A DNA stretch of 50,838 bases, from assembly GCA_902794405.1 (NCBI GenBank), contig CADBHI010000030.1:1-50838 (forward strand). The letters are read 5' to 3'. The position numbers and the translations under genes are program-made. Shown here in pieces: positions 35,022 through 43,377 of this stretch; within the stretch, counting starts at the first letter, position 1; each line of letters starts with the position of its first letter. Origin of the DNA: an uncultured Prevotellaceae bacterium. GTDB lineage: Bacteria; Bacteroidota; Bacteroidia; Bacteroidales; Bacteroidaceae. The notes beneath the pieces are model-generated. The model saw only the letters and a program-made list of their open reading frames with translations, had not been told where the DNA came from and did no database searches.

Positions 35022-37016
35022 ATGAAACAAACACTATTATCACTATTGATGATGCTCCTGCCCCTGATGGCAAATGCTGAGGCGGTGGAGATTGATGGTA
35101 TCTATTATAATTTGGTCTCAAAAATTAAAGAGGCAACAGTGATAAGGAACCCTAATGGTTACTCAGGTGATTTGATTATCCCATCAAAGATTACATACGA
35201 GGGAATTGAATATAATGTTTTAATTGGTAATTCTGCATTTAATGGGTCAAATCTTAGTTCACTGACCATCTCTAACGGCGTGTCCATCAGTGATGATGCT
35301 TTTAGAAATTGCAATTCGTATAGCATAGTCTTACATTGCAAGGCAGTTGGTAAATGGTTTAATAATAACTCATTCATTAAAGAAATTACATTAGGTGAAG
35401 GAGTTGAATCTGTGGCAGAAGATGCTTTCTCGAATAGTCAATTAACCTCAGTTACTATAGGGGAGTCAGTTTCATTAATAGGTGCAAATGCTTTTAATTA
35501 TTGTAGAAATCTGAATTCTGTATTTATCACTGATATTGATGCATGGTGCAGAATTATTTTTAAAAATAGTATGTCTAATCCTCTATATTGCGCCCGCTAC
35601 TTTGTTCTGAACGGAAATTACGTTAAAAACTTGGTTCTTCCCAACAGCGTTGAATCTATTGGTAATTATGCTTTTTACGGTTATAAAGGACTCATATCTG
35701 TCATCATTCCTAATACTATTACGACCATTGGAAATTACGCATTCGATAACTGTAAAAATCTTGAAACTGTGACTTTTAATGAGTCTGTAACATCTATTGG
35801 TAGCCAAGCATTTAGTGATTGCACAAGTTTGACTTCTGTTCATATTACTGACATTAAGGCTTGGTGTGAAATGTCATTTAATGATCCTTGGGCAAATCCT
35901 CTATTTTATGCTCATCATTTATTTTTTAACGGAGAGGAACTAAATAATTTAATTATACCTAATAGCGTAACGTCTATTCGTGATTATACTTTCTCATATT
36001 GCAAAAGTCTTACCTCCGTTACCATACCAAACAGCGTTGTCTCGATTGGCGGAGATGCTTTTCAAGGCTGTTCGGGAATTACTTCCTTGGATATTCCTAA
36101 TAGCGTTGTCTCGATTGGCGGACATGCTTTTTCGGGCTGTTCGGGAATTACTTCCTTAACTATTCCAAATAATATTAATAAAATCAGTTATGGATTATTT
36201 TACGGATGTACTAGCCTAAAAGATGTAATAATACCGAATAATATTGAAACAATTGAGAGTTCCGCTTTTTCTGGTTGTACTAGTTTAAAAACCATATCAA
36301 TTGGACATTCAATTAAAAATATAGGTCAAAATGCCTTTAGTAGATGTACGGATTTAATTGACGTATATTGCTTTGCTAAAACGGTTCCTAATACTGCTGC
36401 AAATGCTTTCAGTGACTCATATGTCGGCTACACAAGACTACATGTGCCCGACGAATCTGCCAGTGAGTATCAAGAAACCACCCCTTGGAATGAGTTTAAC
36501 AATGTATCAACAACAATGAATTATTATTGTCTTACATATTTAGTCGATGGTGTGGTATATAAGTCTTATGACGTAGAGAGTAATACAACTATTGATGTCG
36601 AGGAGATTCCTCAGAAAGAGGGATACACTTTTAGTGGTTGGAGTGAGATTCCAGAGACTATGCCAGCTCACGATGTGACAATTACGGGCTCATTCATCGT
36701 TAACAAATACAATCTCATTTACAAAGTTGACGATGCTGACTACAAAACTTACGAGATAGAATATGGTACCACGATTACTCCTGAGCCTGTACCCACTAAG
36801 GTTGGCTATATTTTCGCTGGATGGAGCGAAATACCGGCAACAATGCCTGACCATGATGTAACAGTAAGTGGAATATTCATACCGAAAACATATCTGCCTG
36901 GAGACGCCAACGGCGACGGACAAATCACCGTAACGGACATTGGCGTCATCGTCGACATCATATTAGGCAAGACCCCTGCCAACGCAAGGAAACAGCAAGA
37001 AGAGGAACCGCAGTAA
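35022..37016 (+). CDS. BspA-like leucine-rich-repeat protein with dockerin-like C-terminus
   Basis: 664 residues with signal MKQTLLSLLMMLLPLMANA. Residues about 45-470 are LRR_5/BspA repeats (units such as SVTIPNSVVSIGGDAFQGCS), a fold used for adhesion. Two InlB-type repeats follow (YTFSGWSEIPETMPAHDVTI and YIFAGWSEIPATMPDHDVTV). The C-terminus has PGDANGDGQITVTDIGVIVD, a Ca-binding dockerin type I half-repeat, then a polar tail. The DNA is clearly more AT-rich than the neighbouring enzymes, which fits acquisition by transfer or the usual bias of LRR genes. Secreted or surface-bound; the binding target is unknown. Confidence 0.85.
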   Translation: MKQTLLSLLMMLLPLMANAEAVEIDGIYYNLVSKIKEATVIRNPNGYSGDLIIPSKITYEGIEYNVLIGNSAFNGSNLSSLTISNGVSISDDAFRNCNSYSIVLHCKAVGKWFNNNSFIKEITLGEGVESVAEDAFSNSQLTSVTIGESVSLIGANAFNYCRNLNSVFITDIDAWCRIIFKNSMSNPLYCARYFVLNGNYVKNLVLPNSVESIGNYAFYGYKGLISVIIPNTITTIGNYAFDNCKNLETVTFNESVTSIGSQAFSDCTSLTSVHITDIKAWCEMSFNDPWANPLFYAHHLFFNGEELNNLIIPNSVTSIRDYTFSYCKSLTSVTIPNSVVSIGGDAFQGCSGITSLDIPNSVVSIGGHAFSGCSGITSLTIPNNINKISYGLFYGCTSLKDVIIPNNIETIESSAFSGCTSLKTISIGHSIKNIGQNAFSRCTDLIDVYCFAKTVPNTAANAFSDSYVGYTRLHVPDESASEYQETTPWNEFNNVSTTMNYYCLTYLVDGVVYKSYDVESNTTIDVEEIPQKEGYTFSGWSEIPETMPAHDVTITGSFIVNKYNLIYKVDDADYKTYEIEYGTTITPEPVPTKVGYIFAGWSEIPATMPDHDVTVSGIFIPKTYLPGDANGDGQITVTDIGVIVDIILGKTPANARKQQEEEPQ

Positions 37017-37020
37017 TATA

Positions 37021-37052
37021 AGCCCCCTGACCAATTAAAGGTTGGGGGCTTT
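37021..37052 (+). terminator. Rho-independent terminator of the LRR gene
   Basis: AGCCCCCtgACC pairs with GGTtgGGGGGCT and is followed by TT. It lies 5 bases after the stop. Confidence 0.75.
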
Positions 37053-37116
37053 GCTGATGTTGTGGTAACAAGAATAAAAGCGGACACTTCAAAAAAGAAT
37101 CATTAGGGATGCGGTT

Positions 37117-37293
37117 CTACTGACCACTTTCTTCTTCCTTCAGTTCCTTGAACTTCTCTTCTGAAATGTTCTCAAGCAGGTATTGCTTGATATCGTCCTC
37201 AGACGGCAGCTGGAGGCGGTATTTGCTGACGAAGAGATTCTGTGAAAGGCCCTCGGTGGCATACTGTACGGTGTAATATTCCTCTTTCAAAAC
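37117..37293 (-). pseudogene. C-terminal remnant of a DUF1016/YhcG-type nuclease
   Basis: The minus-strand frame reads LKEEYYTVQYATEGLSQNLF, VSKYRLQLPSEDDIKQYLLE and ends EEESGQ. VQYAT..LSQ..FVSKY.LQLP resembles the C-terminus of PDDEXK nucleases annotated DUF1016 or YhcG, which often travel with mobile or restriction loci. No start or nuclease core is present: homology ends near 37293, exactly where the promoter module of the subtilase begins. The family call is from motif memory. Confidence 0.55.
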
Positions 37294-37310
37294 ATTTTTG
37301 CCCCTTTCCC

Positions 37311-37341
37311 TTGGAAGTTATACATTTTCTTCGTATCTTTG
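37311..37341 (+). promoter_or_regulatory. Promoter of the subtilase, twin of 34039-34069
   Basis: TTGGAAGTT at 37311, a 20-bp spacer from the TTG, and TATCTTTGCAGGC at 37334. The box excludes the longer start at 37298 and supports ATG 37376. Confidence 0.6.
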
Positions 37342-37375
37342 CAGGCAGTTCGGGAAGATAAAAATAAAGGGCATT

Positions 37376-39499
37376 ATGAAAACAATTACTCGCTTAATGT
37401 TAAGTATTTTGCTGCTGTTGGGCATGACCGACATGACAGCACAGACGTTTAAACTCTCTGGTGATCTGCGCGGGATGCTGACGGAAGATGTCGCTACCGC
37501 CCGCTGGGAGCACGGGCGTCTCGTCCGCAGAACATCCGACAGCCAATCACACCTCAGTCTTATCATGAAAGTCACCGATGCCCAGCAGATGGCTCAGGTG
37601 TGCGATGACTATGGTATGCGGATGGTGACGGACTTAGGCCATATTGCCGTGGTTGACGTTCCCGTCAGCCAGATTGCAAAAGCGGCTGCCGACTCCCGCG
37701 TGGTACGCATGGAGAAGGAGGGTGGCTTCCACTTCTGTCTGGATGAAGCACGAATAGCCGCTAATGTAAACCCCGTGACTAACGGAGACAACCCTCTGCC
37801 ACAGGCCTATACTGGAAAGGGGATCATTGTGGGAGTCCTTGACGCCGGCATACAATACAACCACCCCACCTTTCTCGATGCCAATGGCCAGCCCCGTTTC
37901 CGCAAGGTGTGGGATTTCGACGACAACGACGGAGAGCCGGAACCCGTGGTGCTGACCAATGCTGCAGACATCCTGGCCCGTAAGTACAGTTATTCCACAT
38001 GTAACGGCGTTGGAGCCACCAACCATGGCTCCCATGTGGCAGGCATTGCCACTGGTTCAGGCCGCTACCGCGGTATGGCTCCTGAGAGCGACATCCTCTT
38101 CGCCGACGCAGCGGTGAATCCTCTTTCCGAACGGGCATACGAACTCTATTCCGACTACCTGCTGACGAGTGTGAAGAACATGACCGACTATGCCACAGAG
38201 CATCAACAGCCTTTAGTCGTCAACATCAGCCTTGGAAACAACCTTGGCTTCTCGACCGAGACCAAACTGCTGCAGGAGGCTTTTGGACTACTGACTGGTC
38301 CTGGCCGCATTATCGTGGCAGCCAACGGCAATGAGGGGAATCCCGAAGAATCGAAAAGCTATTTCCATTCAGGCAGTAACTTGACGGAGAGCATTGACTT
38401 CAAAGGACGAACCATGCCGATGAACTATGACATCATCTGGAAAACGGGCGGTGCACTGTCGTTCACTCTTGATATATGGATGGGGGCAGAACACAATACC
38501 GAGACGTTCTCCACTACCCAGCTGGCCGACGGCATGCTGCCTGCCGTGGAACGTTCTGCCTATAAGATGAGCTTCCTACAGTTGGACGATGCTCCCGACG
38601 GCAAGCACATCTACAGACTCAGATTCGTTCCCAAGGAAGCTAATAAGTCCTTCGACATCGCGGCTTCGGTCACTGCCGAGCAGAGTTTTGAGGCTTTCTG
38701 TAAAATGCTGAGCATCTCCAGTGCCGACCCTGCTGAAGGCTGCACCATATCCAATGCCTATACCAGTATAGTTCCCGGCGCATTCCCCAACGTTGTTGCT
38801 GTGGGCAACTATTGCAGCCGCGTTCTGCCGAATGATTATTACTATAGCGAAGAATTGGAAAAAACGGTTACGGACGTTCAGACTGGCGTGATGAATCCCA
38901 CCTCGTCGTGGGGACCCACCTGGGACGGCCGCAACAAGCCCGACGTGTCGGCACCGGGAAGTATCATCTCTTCAGGTAACTGGTACAATCCGAATAATGA
39001 AGAAGAGGTGGTAGAGACATACGACATTGAGGGTAGTGATGCCAAAGAGACGTGGACAGGCCAGTCTGGGTCGTCGCAGGCCTCGCCCACCGTGGCGGGC
39101 ATCGTAGCCCTGTGGCTGCAAGCCAAGCCCGACTTGACACCTGACGATGTGCTCAGCGTCATCAAAAATACGTCGCACGCCATAGAGCCCATTCCCAACA
39201 ACCACTCAGGAGCGGGCATTATCGATGCCTACGCCGGACTCTGCAGCATACTCGGCCTGTCAACAGCCATTCCCTCGCTGAGCAAGAACCAGCCTGAGCA
39301 TGTCACCTTCCGCCTTGCCGGAAACGTGCTCTATGCCGACGGTGCTGAAGAAGGCACACCCGTCACCGTCTATAGTCTCTCGGGCACTGTGCTCCAGAAT
39401 ACCACGGTGCAGCAAAGCCGCATCAGTCTTAGTGGCCTCTATAAGGGTGTCTATGCCATTCAGCTCGGCAAACTCGGCTCGACTCTAATCCGGCTATGA
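37376..39499 (+). CDS. Secreted S8 subtilisin-like protease
   Basis: 707 residues with signal MKTITRLMLSILLLLGMTDMTAQ. A prodomain-like part precedes the peptidase. The triad is Asp156 (GVLDAGIQ), His217 (NHGSHVAGIA) and Ser567 (SGSSQASPTVAG), with oxyanion Asn near 317 (VAANGNEGN). A region of about 150 residues between the His and Ser blocks (about 325-470) is a typical Bacteroidota S8 insert. The C-terminus (VTVYSLSGTVLQN, GLYKGVYAIQLGKLG) is a secretion-tail-like strand set. It should act outside the cell or at the surface. The next gene, a lipoprotein, follows after 93 bp and may share the transcript. Confidence 0.9.
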   Translation: MKTITRLMLSILLLLGMTDMTAQTFKLSGDLRGMLTEDVATARWEHGRLVRRTSDSQSHLSLIMKVTDAQQMAQVCDDYGMRMVTDLGHIAVVDVPVSQIAKAAADSRVVRMEKEGGFHFCLDEARIAANVNPVTNGDNPLPQAYTGKGIIVGVLDAGIQYNHPTFLDANGQPRFRKVWDFDDNDGEPEPVVLTNAADILARKYSYSTCNGVGATNHGSHVAGIATGSGRYRGMAPESDILFADAAVNPLSERAYELYSDYLLTSVKNMTDYATEHQQPLVVNISLGNNLGFSTETKLLQEAFGLLTGPGRIIVAANGNEGNPEESKSYFHSGSNLTESIDFKGRTMPMNYDIIWKTGGALSFTLDIWMGAEHNTETFSTTQLADGMLPAVERSAYKMSFLQLDDAPDGKHIYRLRFVPKEANKSFDIAASVTAEQSFEAFCKMLSISSADPAEGCTISNAYTSIVPGAFPNVVAVGNYCSRVLPNDYYYSEELEKTVTDVQTGVMNPTSSWGPTWDGRNKPDVSAPGSIISSGNWYNPNNEEEVVETYDIEGSDAKETWTGQSGSSQASPTVAGIVALWLQAKPDLTPDDVLSVIKNTSHAIEPIPNNHSGAGIIDAYAGLCSILGLSTAIPSLSKNQPEHVTFRLAGNVLYADGAEEGTPVTVYSLSGTVLQNTTVQQSRISLSGLYKGVYAIQLGKLGSTLIRL

Positions 39500-39592
39500 C
39501 TTTTTGATAAAGCCCACCTACGACAGCACAAAGGCCAAGCCATAACGTTTCGACATAACACAAATTATTTACTTATATAATCAAACAACACA

Positions 39593-40192
39593 ATGAAAAA
39601 GAATTACATTAAGATGCTTGCCGCCATCCTCGTTTGCGGCACAATGACCACAGGGTTCACCGCTTGCGGTGGTGATGACGATGACAACACCCCTCAGAAT
39701 CCTGAGACTCAAAAAACAACAGCCAAGTCAGCCAGTGCATGGTTTTCAGTAAACATGGGCGACGACGTGCTCGAAGTGTTTGATGTAGCCGTTACCACCA
39801 TCTGTCCCAGCCTCGGGGAGTCAACCAAGAGTCTCACAAAAGCCACTTTCAGCAGCGCCGATAGAGATGTTCCAACAAAAGACGCTGGCCTGGTGTTTGC
39901 CATGAGCGTAAAGGTTACGCCGAAGGCAGGCTTCGTCCCTGATGCTTCGAAGACCTACAAATTAGGATTAGGTTCTGACTTTGCCTATTATATACTCAAT
40001 GAAAAGAATGAGCCACTGGTAGGCAGTCAGGGAGTGGGTTCTGTCAGCTTTAATGCATTGAATATCCCTGGCGACAAATTGGCTGAGCGCATAGAGAGAT
40101 TAGCCGAGACATGGTCTTATGATTTGCAAAAATTGGAGGTGTATAAGACCTATTACGTCTTTAACGGAAAAAGGGATGATTATGAATTATGA
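39593..40192 (+). CDS. Unknown lipoprotein
   Basis: 199 residues. A lipoprotein signal (MKKNYIKMLAAILVCGTMTT, then GFTACGGDDDDN) gives a surface-type lipoprotein with the acidic stretch after Cys. I recognise no family in the remainder (beta-rich, AWFSVNMGDDVLEVFDVAVT). The last codons (DYEL, TGA) lie inside a TGAATTA/TGAATTG repeat, so the original C-terminus may have been altered by repeat expansion. Confidence 0.6.
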   Translation: MKKNYIKMLAAILVCGTMTTGFTACGGDDDDNTPQNPETQKTTAKSASAWFSVNMGDDVLEVFDVAVTTICPSLGESTKSLTKATFSSADRDVPTKDAGLVFAMSVKVTPKAGFVPDASKTYKLGLGSDFAYYILNEKNEPLVGSQGVGSVSFNALNIPGDKLAERIERLAETWSYDLQKLEVYKTYYVFNGKRDDYEL

Positions 40193-40210
40193 ATTGTGAA
40201 TTGTGAATTA
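40183..40210 (+). repeat. TGAATTR 7-bp tandem repeat over a stop codon
   Basis: Four perfect 7-bp units (TGAATTA, TGAATTG, TGAATTG, TGAATTA). The second supplies the TGA stop of the lipoprotein gene. Confidence 0.75.
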
Positions 40211-40266
40211 TTAATTCATCATCACTAACGTTCAACATAAAGCTGTATAGCTTTGAGGAGACAAAT

Positions 40267-40298
40267 AATCGCTCAGGAGGTAGTTCCCCTGAGCGATT
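40267..40298. terminator. Bidirectional terminator between convergent genes
   Basis: AATCGCTCAGG (40267-40277) and CCTGAGCGATT (40288-40298) form a perfect 11-bp stem with T-rich sequence after it on the plus strand. It ends both the lipoprotein gene and the five-gene minus-strand operon. Confidence 0.8.
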
Positions 40299-40320
40299 GT
40301 TTGTCTGACGACCGGAAGCT

Positions 40321-42117
40321 TTACTTCAGTTTGTTAAACAGGTCGTTCTTCTCGATGGTCCAGTCCTTGCGCTTGCTGATGCCACAGTCCTTGCCGACGA
40401 ACATCTTGGCGGCCTGATTGTCGCCCTTGAGCTGCCAGTCGAGCCAGGCGAGGGCAACGACGGTGAACTCACCACCGTGAGGCTGACGGTAGGTGCCGCC
40501 ATGACCAACGGGGAAGTTGGTAGCGCAGGCTGGCACGTGGCTGATGCGATGGAAGTCGTCCATGCCGTTATTGTAGGCTATGTCAGTCTCACCACCAAGA
40601 AGATACATAATCGGAGTGTGAATCTCGTTCAGTTTCTCCTTCGGGGGCATGGGCATACCGCCGACAGCCTGATTGGCGTTCTGCTGGTTGAAGAGTCCGC
40701 TATTGCAGATCATGAGGGCCTTGATGCGGGGATCGGCACAGTTGAAAAGCGTCTGCAGTCCACCACACGACATACCGGCCACGCAAATACCGTCGACATC
40801 CACCTTATTATAATAAGGAGACTGCGGGTCGGCGTTCTGGGCAATGATCCAGTCGATGCTCTCAATCTGCTGTTCTGTGCGTGACATCGGGCCACGATAG
40901 GGTTTGTCGTCCATGGGAATAAAGCCCGTAGCCAGCACGATGTAACCGTTGGAGGCAATCTCGTTGAGGAAGTTGATGTGCTCCCAGGGCGAGTTGGTGC
41001 AGGCGCCATTGCCCCACACCAGCACGGGCAGCTTTTTATTTGGGCCGAAGGGTGTGAGATTCTGCGGCAGAATGACGGTGTGCTCGGGCAGCGTGGTCTC
41101 TTCCTTCATAATAGCCTTGTAGGCACCCGTGCCGCCGTCCTCGATGATGCGCGACTTAGGCTCGGCTGAGGCAGCACCACCACGAACGCTATTCAGGAAG
41201 TTGACCATCTTCTGCAGGTTCTCCTCGCTGTACATGCCCATGCCGTGACCACCCTCAGGCACAAACGTTGCCTCGGTTTTCACGCCAGCAGCCTTCAGGA
41301 GTTCAAAGAACTGCTTACCCTGGCAGCAGGGCACCACATTGTCCTTCTCGCCGTGGAAGATGATGATGGGCGGGTCGTTCTTGTCGACATAGTAGGTGGC
41401 ACTCAGGCTACGGTATTTGTCAGGCTCCTGGGCGAGCTTCGAGTTGAGCAGCACGTCTTCGGGGCTGTTCTCACCCATCTTCATCGACTCTCCGCAGTCC
41501 ATAGCCGTCAGGTCGACAGGACCCGACCAATCGCAGGCGGCATTGACGTATGACGGCTGGTCGGTGAAGTTGCCGACGCTACCCTCGAGGTCGATGTCGA
41601 CCGTGCCCACCTTGGTCTGCTTCAGACCGCTGGTAGTAGCTGCCGTCGACGACAGGTGACCACCCGACGAGAAGCCGCTGGTGGCAATGAACGAGGTGTC
41701 GAACTTATACTTCGCAGCCTCGCCGCGTACGAAGCGGATGACGGCACGGATGTCGTGGATCTGAGCCGGCCACTTGGCATCCATGCTCGAACGGTGGTTG
41801 GGACAAACCACGGCATAGCCTGCATCGAGCAGGGCCTTGACGATGGTGCCGAGGTCGGCGGCACCCTTACTGCTGTTGCTGAACCAGGCGCTACCGTAGA
41901 TGTGGATGACAACGGGATAGCTGGCCTTTTCCTGCTTGGGCAGGTAGATGTCACAAGTGTGGAAAGCCTTGTCGTCGCCGGCATAGTTCACGTCCTTCCA
42001 CTCCTGCGAAGTCTCAAGCTTCGCCTGCTGCTGGAAGCCTCCGAAGCCGCCTTGCGGCTGAGCTGTTGCACCGAGGGCACAGCAAGCAGCAAACATTGAC
42101 AAAACAATTTTTCTCAT
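40321..42117 (-). CDS. Two-domain alpha/beta-hydrolase esterase
   Basis: 598 residues with signal MRKIVLSMFAACCALGATAQ, followed by the low-complexity PQGGFGGFQQQ. Domain 1 (about 35-315) is an acetyl-esterase-like hydrolase with HIYGSAWF (oxyanion), Ser150 (SGFSSGGHL), Asp near 259 (GEKDNVV) and His291 (EGGHGMGMY). Domain 2 (about 325-598) is a dienelactone/chlorophyllase-like hydrolase with Ser450 (VAGMSCGGLQ) and a GHGGTY His motif. Both triads look intact. Such pairs remove acetyl or feruloyl groups from xylan; the exact ester is unknown. Last gene of the GH8-sensor-kinase-CE15 operon, 42 bp after CE15. Confidence 0.82.
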   Translation of the reverse strand: MRKIVLSMFAACCALGATAQPQGGFGGFQQQAKLETSQEWKDVNYAGDDKAFHTCDIYLPKQEKASYPVVIHIYGSAWFSNSSKGAADLGTIVKALLDAGYAVVCPNHRSSMDAKWPAQIHDIRAVIRFVRGEAAKYKFDTSFIATSGFSSGGHLSSTAATTSGLKQTKVGTVDIDLEGSVGNFTDQPSYVNAACDWSGPVDLTAMDCGESMKMGENSPEDVLLNSKLAQEPDKYRSLSATYYVDKNDPPIIIFHGEKDNVVPCCQGKQFFELLKAAGVKTEATFVPEGGHGMGMYSEENLQKMVNFLNSVRGGAASAEPKSRIIEDGGTGAYKAIMKEETTLPEHTVILPQNLTPFGPNKKLPVLVWGNGACTNSPWEHINFLNEIASNGYIVLATGFIPMDDKPYRGPMSRTEQQIESIDWIIAQNADPQSPYYNKVDVDGICVAGMSCGGLQTLFNCADPRIKALMICNSGLFNQQNANQAVGGMPMPPKEKLNEIHTPIMYLLGGETDIAYNNGMDDFHRISHVPACATNFPVGHGGTYRQPHGGEFTVVALAWLDWQLKGDNQAAKMFVGKDCGISKRKDWTIEKNDLFNKLK

Positions 42118-42159
42118 AGTTCTGATTATTATTTAAAAGTTGATTAGGTTGAATTGATA

Positions 42160-43344
42160 TCATTTGAACTCCGCAATGCGCACGTCCTTCGTGTCGGCCT
42201 TGCGTCCTAAGAGGAAGCGGTCGATAAAGGCCTGTACCTCAGGGAACTGGCGCTCAGGCAGCTGGCAATGGCCGTGACCGTAGACGATGCTCCAGCCCAT
42301 GCGGTCGCCGATGCCGAAACGTTCCCAAACCTTCTTGGCAGCCTCAGCCGATACGACCATCGACGCGTCGGCCAGCCATTCGTAGTCGGGATTGCCAAGC
42401 AGAAGCAAGGCACGCGGACAGACCATAGCACAGAGCTCGTGCTGGTCGTAGGGCAGACGATAGACGCTGTCGCCACGGAAATTCTCCTTCTGGCTCTCCA
42501 TGAACCAATGGTAGTCGGTCTTGTCGATGTCCTCCAAGTTCTTGCCTGAAAGCGTCAGCTCATGCGACTTACGCCAAGCGGCAGCACCGCCACCACCAGG
42601 CTCCTGGGCAACGACCAGTGCCACACGCTCGTCGAAGGCTCCGCAGTAGAGGGCCATCTTGCCGGCATAGGAGCAACCCGTCACGCCAATATGCTTGGTG
42701 TCAATCTTCGTCACCTCGGGGCCTAACTGCTGGAGACCGTCAATGAGTCGGCTCAGGCCCCACGCCCACATGCTGTAGGCGCCATTCTTCGACAGTTCGG
42801 GATAGAGACGGTCGAAATCGTGCTCGCCCCGCTCGTGGTGCTTGCCGAACTGTCCGTAATCGTTGACTTGCTTCTCGTGGAAGTTCATAATGGCAATAGG
42901 ACGATCCTCGAACAGCTGGCGCGGCAAAGCCATCATGCTCGTGCCCATCATCAATGCGTAAGGCGGTTTTCCCACCTTAGGATAACGGATTTCAGACTGC
43001 AGGCGCAGGGTGTGACCATTCACGGTGACGTAGACCACTAAGGTATCGCCCTTCATGTGGGCTGCTACCTGACCATCCTCCATAGTAGGCTTCGTTCCGA
43101 TGCCGTAGTGCTGAATCATGTGGCTGATGTCGCTGCGGCGCTTGGCCCAGTCGACAAAACCCTTGACGCCCTCCAGAGGGTCGGGCAGTTCACGGATGAC
43201 TGGTAGCTGATCTGGGGCTGGCAAAGCGGGAGCCGCAAACTGTGCACCCGTGTTCTCAGCCGTGTAGACCAGCGGAGGCTGTTGGCGCTGAGCCTGCAAT
43301 GTGACTGATGTCACAAGCATGAGCAATAACTGTAGTTTCTTCAT
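42160..43344 (-). CDS. CE15 glucuronoyl esterase-like protein
   Basis: 394 residues with signal MKKLQLLLMLVTSVTLQAQ. The alpha/beta-hydrolase core has Ser225 (GVTGCSYAGKMAL), Glu248 (AQEPGGGGAAAW) and a His in YGHGHCQLPE (357 or 359). The E in EPGGGG and the GHGHC block are CE15 marks. In well-studied CE15 enzymes the residue after the Ser is an Arg that helps form the oxyanion hole (GCSR.GK). Here it is Tyr, so the protein belongs to a different branch or has altered chemistry. Likely role is cutting lignin-glucuronate esters on xylan or a related ester. It lies 33 bp after the histidine kinase stop. Confidence 0.8.
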   Translation of the reverse strand: MKKLQLLLMLVTSVTLQAQRQQPPLVYTAENTGAQFAAPALPAPDQLPVIRELPDPLEGVKGFVDWAKRRSDISHMIQHYGIGTKPTMEDGQVAAHMKGDTLVVYVTVNGHTLRLQSEIRYPKVGKPPYALMMGTSMMALPRQLFEDRPIAIMNFHEKQVNDYGQFGKHHERGEHDFDRLYPELSKNGAYSMWAWGLSRLIDGLQQLGPEVTKIDTKHIGVTGCSYAGKMALYCGAFDERVALVVAQEPGGGGAAAWRKSHELTLSGKNLEDIDKTDYHWFMESQKENFRGDSVYRLPYDQHELCAMVCPRALLLLGNPDYEWLADASMVVSAEAAKKVWERFGIGDRMGWSIVYGHGHCQLPERQFPEVQAFIDRFLLGRKADTKDVRIAEFK

Positions 43345-43377
43345 GTTCTATTGGTTTTTGGTTAATAATTCGTCATG

